Below are positions 56,806 through 64,000 of a stretch of 64,000 nt of DNA, one piece after another. The notes below the pieces were generated by a model, which was not told the origin of the DNA, ran no database searches, and worked only from the letters and a program-made list of their open reading frames with translations. How positions within the stretch are numbered: the stretch's first letter is position 1; every line of letters starts with the position of its first letter. The stretch is from Bin76 sp963665765 (GTDB taxonomy: Bacteria; Actinomycetota; Acidimicrobiia; Spongiisociales; ZC4RG35): the NCBI GenBank assembly GCA_963665765.1, contig OY762464.1:124001-188000 (forward strand), in the 5' to 3' direction. The position numbers and the translations under genes are program-made.

Positions 56806-57999
56806 CTACCGATAGACCGACTTGTTAACCCGACGACGGAGCGGGCGCCAGGTAACCGCAGCCAGGGCGGTGATCACCGCCGTGATCAACAATGACGATC
56901 GAGGACCCATCACATCGGTGACCAGGGATGCGGCCGGAGGTCCAACCATTTGAGCAATCCTTATTCCCGTCACCAAGGTCAGAAACACCAGCCCCCGATA
57001 GGCCAGGGAGACAGAGGCAATGGCCTCCCGCTGCGCCAGGGTGTACACCAACCCGAACCCCGCACCGCTAACCGCCAGACCCAACGCCACCGATCCGGGA
57101 GTGCCTCCCGCAAATCCCACGGCCAAGCCGATGGCCATCAACCAGATACCCACGCTCATCGACCGACCGGACATCCGCCCCGAAAACACCCGCACCACCA
57201 CCAAGGTGGTCACTATGGCCCCCACCTGAAAGGAGGAGATCACCACCCCCCGCACCGCGCTTTTGGTTCCGAACACCTCCTCCAAAAGCAAGGGAATGGC
57301 TGTGAACGCGATGCCGTGAAGCACCACCATGGACAGGATGCTCACGGCTATCAACCCCAACACATCCACTTCGGTTTGGCGGCGACGCATATCTTGACGA
57401 GCCTCCCGGGCGTGCCTGAAGGGTGAAGAGGCGGTTCCCTTGGGCTGTCCAATCGTCAACCGGAGCGCCCAGATGCCGATGGGCGCCCCCACCAAATAAA
57501 GCAGAAAGGGGCGGAAGACGCCCCCTGCGGCCAGGATACCGGCGGCCACGGGAACCACCATCTGGGTGATGTAGATCATGGCAAGGTTGAGTCCCAGCGC
57601 CCGGATACGGTTCTTCCGGTCCTCGACGAGTTCACCGATCAAAGCGATGGACAATCCCAGTACCCCCGAGGTTCCCACTCCCTGCAACATCCGAAGTCCG
57701 AGCAACACGGCAAAAGAAGAAGCAAAGAAACCCGCCGCGCCAAACACCGTGAAAATGGTTACGCAGATCAGCACCACCCTCCTTGCTCCGAACCGGTCGG
57801 CCAGAAAGCCGATCAGAGCCGAGCAGACGATCCCCGGAAGCACTGCCGCACCTTGGACCCAGCCAATGGCGGCAATGGAAACTCCCAACTCCGCGGCCAA
57901 CTCGGGCAGGGCCGGCGGCAACACCGACAGGTGAGTGCTGCCAAAACAGCTGAGCGCGATCAGCAGAGCCAGTTGCTCTCTCCGGGATCCGGAACTCAT
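56806..57999 (-). CDS. MFS transporter (copy B of duplicated cassette)
   Basis: A 397-aa transporter starting at ATG 57999; the longer frame to 58425 overlaps the EamA gene and is spurious. Shares length, the N-terminus RREQLALL, the motif LADRFGARRVVLIC and the C-terminal WRPLRRRVNKSVYR with copy A. It lies 14 bp after the EamA copy B stop. Confidence 0.9.
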   Translation of the reverse strand: MSSGSRREQLALLIALSCFGSTHLSVLPPALPELAAELGVSIAAIGWVQGAAVLPGIVCSALIGFLADRFGARRVVLICVTIFTVFGAAGFFASSFAVLLGLRMLQGVGTSGVLGLSIALIGELVEDRKNRIRALGLNLAMIYITQMVVPVAAGILAAGGVFRPFLLYLVGAPIGIWALRLTIGQPKGTASSPFRHAREARQDMRRRQTEVDVLGLIAVSILSMVVLHGIAFTAIPLLLEEVFGTKSAVRGVVISSFQVGAIVTTLVVVRVFSGRMSGRSMSVGIWLMAIGLAVGFAGGTPGSVALGLAVSGAGFGLVYTLAQREAIASVSLAYRGLVFLTLVTGIRIAQMVGPPAASLVTDVMGPRSSLLITAVITALAAVTWRPLRRRVNKSVYR

Positions 58000-58013
58000 G
58001 TCGGACTCCCGAT

Positions 58014-58946
58014 TCAAACCAGACCGGAACGCAAAGGCCAAACGTTTTGGTCCCCCACAATGTTGGCCGCCGCCCCGGCAATGATCAGGACCAACCCTCC
58101 CACCACCGTCAGAGAAAGCTCCTCGCCAACCAGCCACCACGAGGCCAGCAGTCCCACCACCGGGGTGGCCATCAGAGTCAGGCTGATCGAGATCGCCGGA
58201 ATATGTCGAAAAGCCGTCAGCCGACCCCATAGGGCAAGTGGGCCGCCCAACGTGATCTGATAGGCCACGATACCCCCCGACTCCCAAGTCCATCTGACAT
58301 CGGGCGCCCCGTCCACCGCCAACGCCAGGACGAGGACGGGGACTGCCCCGGCCAGCATCTGCCAGGGGGTGGAGGCCAGAGGGTTCGCTCCCCAGGAATG
58401 GCCCCGGATGTACACCGAAGTCCACGCCACCGACAGCGCGGCCCCCAGCAGCATCAAATAGCCCCAGATCACTCTCGGCTCAGAAAGGCTCAGTTCCCAC
58501 GGCTCGAAAACCAACCCCACCCCCACCATCCCGACTGCCAGGCCACTCACCTGCATCCGGGACATCCGCTCTCCCAGAAAGGCGACCGCCATGGGAACCG
58601 TCCACAGGGTGCTGGTCCAAACCAGAATTGAGGACCGGCCGGGAGGGAGGATTTGGAGGGCGAAGAACGTCAGGCCGGCGACGGCGGCGAGGCGAAAGAA
58701 TCCCAATATCGGGACGATCTTCCAATCACGGCGAGGAAAGGAAGCCCGCTGACCGGCCCAAGCGTTCATCCCGAATCCGACCAACGCTCCCCCCAGGAGA
58801 CGAAAGGCGACCAACCAAAAGGGAGGGATAAGGTCCACCCCTCTGTCCAGTATCGGCCAGTTGAAGCCCAATATCAGCACAATCCCACCCAACAAGGAAT
58901 AGTAGAAAAGCCGGGACGCCGGGGCAGGGATGGGTCGGTCCGTCAC
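58014..58946 (-). CDS. EamA/DMT-family transporter (copy B)
   Basis: A 310-aa ten-helix DMT protein, paralogous to copy A over its full length (shared LGFNWPI, AWAGQRASFPRRDWKIVPILG, WTSVYI). It is first in the four-gene minus-strand set EamA-MFS-EamA-MFS. A divergent 178-bp region separates it from the zinc dehydrogenase. Confidence 0.9.
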   Translation of the reverse strand: MTDRPIPAPASRLFYYSLLGGIVLILGFNWPILDRGVDLIPPFWLVAFRLLGGALVGFGMNAWAGQRASFPRRDWKIVPILGFFRLAAVAGLTFFALQILPPGRSSILVWTSTLWTVPMAVAFLGERMSRMQVSGLAVGMVGVGLVFEPWELSLSEPRVIWGYLMLLGAALSVAWTSVYIRGHSWGANPLASTPWQMLAGAVPVLVLALAVDGAPDVRWTWESGGIVAYQITLGGPLALWGRLTAFRHIPAISISLTLMATPVVGLLASWWLVGEELSLTVVGGLVLIIAGAAANIVGDQNVWPLRSGLV

Positions 58947-59069
58947 CGGAAGGCTTCCATCCGCCCCACGATATACACCTCACCCCAACCCGGCTCGTTG
59001 CTTCAAGTCACGGACACCATCCGCCACCGTTCGGCATGCAATCACCGGCATGAGAGGAGATCCCGAGGG

Positions 59070-59104
59070 CTCAGGGCGGAAATCGCGGTAGTCTCCGCCC
59101 TGAG
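59070..59104 (+). promoter_or_regulatory. 11-bp inverted repeat just upstream of the dehydrogenase gene
   Basis: CTCAGGGCGGA and TCCGCCCTGAG are perfect complements separated by 13 nt. The element ends 20 bp before the TTG start at 59125. It could be an operator dyad or an RNA hairpin next to the ribosome site (AAAGGGG). No T-run follows, so it is not a simple terminator. Confidence 0.55.
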
Positions 59105-59124
59105 CAATTGAAAGGGGTTAGGCG

Positions 59125-60120
59125 TTGAAAGTCGTTCAAACCGCCGGGCCGGGCAGGCTCGAAATCGCCGACGCCGTCGCTCCGCGGGTGGGGAGAGGAT
59201 CGTTGGTGCGCTTGGAGCGGGCCGGGATATGCGGAACGGATCGGAAGATCCTGGACGGTTCCATACCCATCGACTATCCCCGGGTGCTGGGGCACGAAAT
59301 GGTGGGGACCGTCGTGGCGGGCGCCCCCGGGGGAAAAATTTCGGTCGGGACCAAAGTGATGGTCAATCCCGGCACTTTTTGCGGAAAGTGTCACCTGTGC
59401 GCAAAGGACCGGCCTCATCTCTGCCCCCATGGGGGTCTTCGGGGCAGGGATTCTGATGGAGTCTTCGCCGAATCATTGGAAGTGTCCGAACGATTTCTGC
59501 ACATCGTTCCCGACCAAGTCACCTGGGACGAGGCCGGACTCCTGCAGGTGCTGGGCACGGTGGTTCATTCCCAGCAGGCGGTGGATGTCTCTTCGGAGAC
59601 GGTGGCCGTGGTGATCGGCTTGGGTGTGTCCGGCATGCTCCATATGCAACTGCTCTCCGAACGGGGCGTGAGCCGGGTGATCGGCATAAGCCGCTCCGGT
59701 TGGAAACTGGAGCTGGCCACCAATCTGGGGGCCCGGGCCGTGGCAACCCCCGACGAGGCGACCGAGGCGGTGGCCGAAGTGTCGGAAGGCCGGGGCGCCG
59801 ATCTGGTCATCGAGGCGGTGGGAACCGAATCCACGGTGTGGCAGGCCATCGAACTCTGCTCACCGGGCGGGGATGTGATCATCTACGGCACGGTGGCCGG
59901 CGCCGCAAAAATACCCTACTACCAGCTCTACTACAAAGAAATCACGGTGCACAACCCCCGGGGCGCCCGACCGCGAGACTATGACGCCGCTATCGGTCTC
60001 GCCGCCGCCGGACGGATCGCCCTGGCGCCCCTGATCACCGCTCGCTACCCGTTGAAGGAGGCGGCATCCGCCTTTGCCGCCGCCGGCCGCGGGCATCTCA
60101 AGGTGCTCCTCACGCCCTGA
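59125..60120 (+). CDS. Zinc-dependent medium-chain dehydrogenase
   Basis: A 331-aa MDR protein from a TTG start preceded by AAAGGGG. Catalytic zinc ligands are seen in GICGTDRKILDG and LGHEMVG; the structural zinc loop has four Cys (GTFCGKCHLCAKDRPHLC). The nucleotide-binding domain has VVIGLGVSGMLHMQLL. Resembles threonine/sorbitol-dehydrogenase-like enzymes; the substrate is unknown. It heads a four-gene plus-strand set. Confidence 0.9.
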   Translation: MKVVQTAGPGRLEIADAVAPRVGRGSLVRLERAGICGTDRKILDGSIPIDYPRVLGHEMVGTVVAGAPGGKISVGTKVMVNPGTFCGKCHLCAKDRPHLCPHGGLRGRDSDGVFAESLEVSERFLHIVPDQVTWDEAGLLQVLGTVVHSQQAVDVSSETVAVVIGLGVSGMLHMQLLSERGVSRVIGISRSGWKLELATNLGARAVATPDEATEAVAEVSEGRGADLVIEAVGTESTVWQAIELCSPGGDVIIYGTVAGAAKIPYYQLYYKEITVHNPRGARPRDYDAAIGLAAAGRIALAPLITARYPLKEAASAFAAAGRGHLKVLLTP

Positions 60121-60206
60121 ATCCGGCCATTTGGGTCACCGGCGAGCCGGTCGCACCAAGCGCTCGCCGGTATGATTTTCCAACAGTCGAGCAAGGAAGA
60201 ACAGGA

Positions 60207-61445
60207 ATGCGAGAAGCGTTCGGGGTGTTGAGCACCGACTGGAAGGAAGGCATCAACTGGGACGCCGTCCGCAAGTGGCGTTTGAAGCGAGCCCACGAGT
60301 CCATGAAACGCCATGGGCTGGGCGCCATGCTGCTGTTCTACGACGAGAACATGCGGTATGTGTCTTCTACGCTCACCCCGGGATGGAACCGGCTCAAGCC
60401 CGGTCTCCGCTACGTGGTTCTGATTGAAGACCAACCTCCGATCGTCTATGAACAGGGCGACCTGGGATTTCATCTGGAGGTCCACAACCCCTGGATCCCC
60501 AAGGAGAACATCCGCTATTCATACGCTTGGATCAAGGGCGCCGTCGGACCGGCTTCCACCCAGCAGGTGAACAAATTCACCAGGGCTCTGATCGACGACC
60601 TCGAGGCAGCCGGAGTGAGGGACAAGCCCCTGGGGGTGGACTTTATCGACATCAATCTCATTTCGGCCTTCCAGCAACAGGGGATCGAATGGACCGACGG
60701 CATGACGCCCATGATGGAGGCGCGGGCCATCAAGAGTCCCGACGAGATCAAGGCCTTTTCCATGGTGGGGTCGATCTGTGATTACGTCCACTACGAGATC
60801 GCCAACTTCATCAAGCCGGGCATGACCGAGAACCAGGTGGCGGCTTTCGGGTTCGAGAAGCTCTATTCGATCCCCGGCATGGAAGACGTGGAGGACGTCA
60901 TCGTGTCATCGGGACCCAACGCCTGGCCCAACTGGCGTAACTTTTCCGACCGGATGATCCGTCCCGGAGAGTTGGTGATCGTCGACTTGGCGGCCCTCAC
61001 CTGGAACGGGTTCAAAAGCTGCGTGTACCGCACTTACTGCGTGGGAGGCAAACCCACCGATGAGATGCAGGCCGTGTACGACGAGGCGCACACCTGGCTG
61101 TGGGATTCCATCGAGGCCACCGGGCCGGGGGTGACCACTGCCGATGTCGCCTCCCGGTGGCCGAGCGCCCGGGAGATCTGGGGATACGAGGAGGAAGACC
61201 AGGCGGCAGCCAACCTGTGGGGTCACGGTCTGGGTCTGGCCCAGTATGACCCGCCGGTGATCTCCCGCATCTGGTCTTTGGATCACCCCGTTGAGATCCG
61301 GCCCGGCATGACTTTTGCGCTGGAAACCCAGCACGGCAAGTTGCATAAGTTCGGGGTGCGCCTCGAAGAGATGCTCTATGTCACCGAAACGGGAATCGAA
61401 ATGGTCTCCACCTACAAGTCTCACGAGATAATCGTCGTGGACTGA
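60207..61445 (+). CDS. M24-fold (Xaa-Pro peptidase/creatinase-like) protein with altered metal site
   Basis: A 412-aa protein with a creatinase-type N-terminal domain (MLLFYDENMRYVSS) and a pita-bread C-terminal domain. Of the five usual metal ligands, Asp260, His340 (GHGLGL), Glu373 (LETQHG) and Glu387/388 are present. The second Asp, expected three residues before Arg275, is Cys272 (FKSCVYRT). Layout recalls the DMSP lyase DddP and creatinase more than a true peptidase, but neither identity is supported in detail. The next gene starts 2 bp after its stop, so they are one operon. Confidence 0.8.
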   Translation: MREAFGVLSTDWKEGINWDAVRKWRLKRAHESMKRHGLGAMLLFYDENMRYVSSTLTPGWNRLKPGLRYVVLIEDQPPIVYEQGDLGFHLEVHNPWIPKENIRYSYAWIKGAVGPASTQQVNKFTRALIDDLEAAGVRDKPLGVDFIDINLISAFQQQGIEWTDGMTPMMEARAIKSPDEIKAFSMVGSICDYVHYEIANFIKPGMTENQVAAFGFEKLYSIPGMEDVEDVIVSSGPNAWPNWRNFSDRMIRPGELVIVDLAALTWNGFKSCVYRTYCVGGKPTDEMQAVYDEAHTWLWDSIEATGPGVTTADVASRWPSAREIWGYEEEDQAAANLWGHGLGLAQYDPPVISRIWSLDHPVEIRPGMTFALETQHGKLHKFGVRLEEMLYVTETGIEMVSTYKSHEIIVVD

Positions 61446-61447
61446 AG

Positions 61448-63133
61448 ATGCCCCCGAGCACCCGCCTGGTCCGGCTTGACGAGGCGGATGCTCAGAACTT
61501 TGCTTTGGTGGGCGCCAAGGCCGGCCGCATCGCCAGAGCCCGGGCGCAGGGTTTGCCGGTGCTCAACGGACTGGTGGTGCCTACAGACGTCTCCGCTCCG
61601 ATCATCAGAGCCGGAGAAGCGGCGCTCGCCGCCCGGGGCAACTCGGGCGCGGCCCGCACCGCGGTCTATAACCATCCGGCGCCCTCCTCTCTTTCGGAGT
61701 TGGCCGACGAAGCGCGCCAATTGGGCGACGCGCTGGTGGTGCGATCCTCCAGTCCCGCGGAGGTCTCGGGGATCTGGGCGGGAGCGTTCTCGTCTTACAT
61801 AGGTTTGCACCCCGAGGAAGTGGCCATGGGAGTGGTCGGATGCTGGGCGTCGCTGTTCAATCCCGACGCCCTGAGACGGGCCTCGGTGGCAGGGGTGAAG
61901 CCAAGTGAGGTGGGGATGGCGGTGCTGATCCAACCCGCTGCCTCGGCGATTTGGGGAGGAGTCGCCACTTTGGGGGACGACGGTGCGGTCCGGGTGGCCG
62001 CCACTTCCGGACACCCGGCGGGGATCGTGGGCGGTTGGGAAAATGGCCAGGTCACCGTGGTCAACCAAGATGGAACCATCTGTCGTCAGGGCCCATCGCC
62101 TCCCGATGTCGACGTTCACCGGACGGCGGCCGATTTGACCAGGAAAACGTGGGAGCGGATCGGCTGCGATCACATCGAATGGCTACTGACGCCCGGTCGG
62201 AAGCTATATCTCCTTCAAGCTCAACTTAAGAGTGATATGCAGCGGATGGTCGACCGCCGGGTCCCCCATCCGCCCTCCACCAAAGACCCGCGATTGGGCG
62301 CCGTGGTACGCATGATGATCCGATACCCGGGTCCGATGGGCGAACGCTGGGTTTGGCCCTGGGCGATCGGCATAGACCACCTCTCCCCCGCCGGCGCGGC
62401 GCCGACCAACCTGCCCCGGTCGACTCTTGTCCAAAAGATCCACACCGGCGCCGCCCGCTTGCAAAAGGATCGGTGGGGAACAACCCGATCAGTTGCCACG
62501 GTGGAACAGGCCTGGTCCGAGCTTCGCAACGGTGACTCCTCAACGATGATGGAACTGGTCTCCCGCCACCCGTCGGTAGACCTCGCCGCGGCTTCGGCTC
62601 TTCTGCGAAAGTTGCAAGACCTGGCACATGCCCTCTGTGACACCGGCGCCATTCCCCGGCCGGACTGGATGTGGCGCATTGACCCGGACACCCTCCATCA
62701 ACCCCCCGACCCGGTCGGCAGTCCGGTTGGCCGGACGGGGATCGGGCTTTGGGACCCTTTCATCTACGGGGTGATCGCCTCTTTGGGAGAAACGGTTTCC
62801 GGCTACCCGGCCGCGGGAGGGTGGGGAGCGGGACGCCTCAGGTTGATCCGCAACGCCGACGACGTGGCGTGGTTTTCTCCCCGAGACGTAATCGCCACCT
62901 CCCTTCCGATCGGCAACCTGGCCCCGTTGCTGTGGAACGCCGCGGGCCTGATCACGGAAGGGGGTAGTCCCGGCGCCCATCTGTTCGAAGTGGCCGAATG
63001 GCTCGGTGTTCCGGCAGTGTGCGGAGTGGATGTCGGGAAATGGATCGGTGATACAGCCCGGCGCCCCGGAACGCAAGAGGATCCGATAGTGGCCGTGGAC
63101 GGCAACCTCGGTCGAGTTGTGGTGCTCTGTTGA
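61448..63133 (+). CDS. PEP-synthase/PPDK-like protein with ATP-grasp and PEP-utilising His domains
   Basis: A 561-aa protein. The N-terminal PPDK ATP-binding region has NFALVGAKAGRIARARAQGL, LVVRSSSPAEVSG and IEWLLTPGRKLYLLQAQ. The C-terminal mobile domain has LITEGGSPGAHLFEVAEWLG, where the usual catalytic His of GG..SH.A is represented by GAH. It lacks a recognisable PEP-binding barrel, so a classic PEP synthase (about 800 aa) is unlikely. The three-part layout resembles rifampicin phosphotransferase but is shorter. It may phosphorylate a small molecule handled by the neighbouring enzymes (inference). Confidence 0.75.
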   Translation: MPPSTRLVRLDEADAQNFALVGAKAGRIARARAQGLPVLNGLVVPTDVSAPIIRAGEAALAARGNSGAARTAVYNHPAPSSLSELADEARQLGDALVVRSSSPAEVSGIWAGAFSSYIGLHPEEVAMGVVGCWASLFNPDALRRASVAGVKPSEVGMAVLIQPAASAIWGGVATLGDDGAVRVAATSGHPAGIVGGWENGQVTVVNQDGTICRQGPSPPDVDVHRTAADLTRKTWERIGCDHIEWLLTPGRKLYLLQAQLKSDMQRMVDRRVPHPPSTKDPRLGAVVRMMIRYPGPMGERWVWPWAIGIDHLSPAGAAPTNLPRSTLVQKIHTGAARLQKDRWGTTRSVATVEQAWSELRNGDSSTMMELVSRHPSVDLAAASALLRKLQDLAHALCDTGAIPRPDWMWRIDPDTLHQPPDPVGSPVGRTGIGLWDPFIYGVIASLGETVSGYPAAGGWGAGRLRLIRNADDVAWFSPRDVIATSLPIGNLAPLLWNAAGLITEGGSPGAHLFEVAEWLGVPAVCGVDVGKWIGDTARRPGTQEDPIVAVDGNLGRVVVLC

Positions 63134-63236
63134 CCAGGACAAAGGCCAACCGAGAAAGAGGGTAACGGAGGCGCTACATCGTTGGACGCTATCGGTAAGC
63201 TCTAACTAGAGGGCTATCCGGCGATGGAATCTACAG

Positions 63237-64000
63237 ATGCCTGCGAATGACCAAATAAGAGTTTCGCTCGAGGAAGTGCATCGGGTCATCGCGGCCGTCC
63301 TAAGGGTCAATGGGGCATCTGCCGAGAACGCAGATGCTATAGCTCGAACCGTTACCGCGGCCGAGCGAGATGATTGCAAAGCCCATGGCCTCTTCCGGGT
63401 GGCATTCTATGTGAAAGGCCTAACCGACGGCAAAGTGAACGGAACGGCTGTTCCCCGGATTCAGGACATATCTTCCGGCCTTGCCAGGGTCGATGCCGGG
63501 AAGGGATACGCCCCACTAGCCATCGAGATAGGTATCGAGAAGCTTCGGGAAAAGGCAGGAGCAAATGGGATTGCTGCCGTCGCCATCGCTGATTGTTATC
63601 ACGTAGCAGCACTGTGGCCCGAAGTGGAATGGTTGGCAGAACATGGCTTCGTCTCTTTCGCCTTCACTCAATACATGGCCTTTGTCGCTCCAGCCGGCGG
63701 AACTCAACCGATCTATGGCACTAACCCCATGGCTTTTGGTTGGCCTCGAGAAAGCGCTCCACCCCTCGTGTTCGATCAGGCTTCCAGTGTGACTTCTCGA
63801 GGAGAGCTTCTTCTTCATCAGCGTGATGGGAAACGTATACCTGTTGGATGGGCTATTGACGAGAATGGAGAACCGACTTCCGACCCGACGGAAGGACTAA
63901 AGGGCGCACAGTTACCGTTCGGAGGGCACAAAGGCGCTGCCATCGCCCTGATGATCGAACTCCTTGCCGGTCCCCTGTTTGGCGCCCCACTGAGTTTCGA
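63237..64000 (+). CDS. Malate/L-lactate dehydrogenase family (Ldh2) oxidoreductase, cut by window end
   Basis: An open frame from ATG 63237 to the window edge, 254 codons seen. Family segments are DDCKAHGLFRVAFYVKGL, ARVDAGKGYAPLAIEIG, YGTNPMAFGWPR and LPFGGHKGAAIALMIELLAG. The family reduces 2-keto acids or oxidises 2-hydroxy acids, ureidoglycolate or delta-pyrroline carboxylates with NAD(P). The usual SxHFG active-site stretch reads DCYHVAALW here, keeping the His. Codon use is less GC-rich than in the preceding genes. The 103-bp gap before it shows no feature. Confidence 0.88.
   Translation, partial: MPANDQIRVSLEEVHRVIAAVLRVNGASAENADAIARTVTAAERDDCKAHGLFRVAFYVKGLTDGKVNGTAVPRIQDISSGLARVDAGKGYAPLAIEIGIEKLREKAGANGIAAVAIADCYHVAALWPEVEWLAEHGFVSFAFTQYMAFVAPAGGTQPIYGTNPMAFGWPRESAPPLVFDQASSVTSRGELLLHQRDGKRIPVGWAIDENGEPTSDPTEGLKGAQLPFGGHKGAAIALMIELLAGPLFGAPLSF

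Noticed and set aside
57999..58425. 539-aa version of the second MFS protein
   Set aside because: The extra 142 residues are out-of-frame reading of the EamA gene; the paralogue is 397 aa.

Overview
The window comes from a GC-rich bacterium, most likely an actinomycete of the class Acidimicrobiia. The evidence is the 16S rRNA sequence, a roughly 3.06 kb spliced 23S rRNA, an InhA-type FabI, S-layer-homology (SLH) secreted proteins and many GTG/TTG starts with 4-bp gene overlaps. This placement is from reading alone; no database was searched.

Layout. (1) 1-5248, minus: two paralogous SLH proteins and a cut-off M19 dipeptidase, coupled by 4-bp overlaps. (2) 5490-14959, plus: a seven-gene operon of a peptide-type ABC importer followed by hydantoinase/5-oxoprolinase subunits A and B. 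(3) 15014-23888, minus: tyrS, an rRNA operon in the order 16S-23S-5S without spacer tRNA, and an SLH/PDZ/S41 protease starting 35 bp after 5S. The 23S gene is split at E. coli position 1931 by a 625-nt group I intron that encodes a LAGLIDADG homing endonuclease. (4) 24053-32342, plus: a retropepsin-like protease, a DUF4143-type ATPase, an acyl-CoA synthetase, a membrane protein, an InhA-type FabI, an alpha/beta hydrolase, a membrane-anchored Mur ligase and a D-Ala-D-Ala-ligase relative. (5) 32399-36570: a structured repeat, a His-rich mini-protein, a cyclic amidohydrolase, a hydrolase and a cupin. (6) 36730-44130: a histidine-utilisation locus with hutU, a peptide-deformylase relative, hutF and hutI on minus, and an IclR regulator plus hutH on plus. 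(7) 44592-51467, plus: cysteine desulfurase, mnmA, ligA and a DUF4349 protein with three Cys-paired repeats. (8) 51485-58946, minus: a secreted protein, leucyl aminopeptidase, and a duplicated EamA-MFS two-gene cassette. (9) 59125-64000, plus: a zinc dehydrogenase, an M24-fold protein with an altered metal site, a PEP-synthase-like protein and a cut-off Ldh2-family dehydrogenase.

How it fits together: much of the window is uptake and breakdown of amino-acid derivatives (peptides, 5-oxoproline/hydantoins, histidine), alongside core translation, tRNA modification and DNA ligation genes, and a small envelope cluster.

Most notable signals: (a) a three-copy, ~230-bp intergenic element with TCGCGAAA-type ends and apparently covarying hairpins, each copy lying just after a gene stop on that gene's strand; (b) the 23S intron with a perfect P1 helix and terminal G; (c) a Def-family enzyme at the place in the hut operon where a formylglutamate deformylase is needed; (d) a membrane Mur ligase paired with a Ddl relative whose acceptor-site serine is tyrosine.
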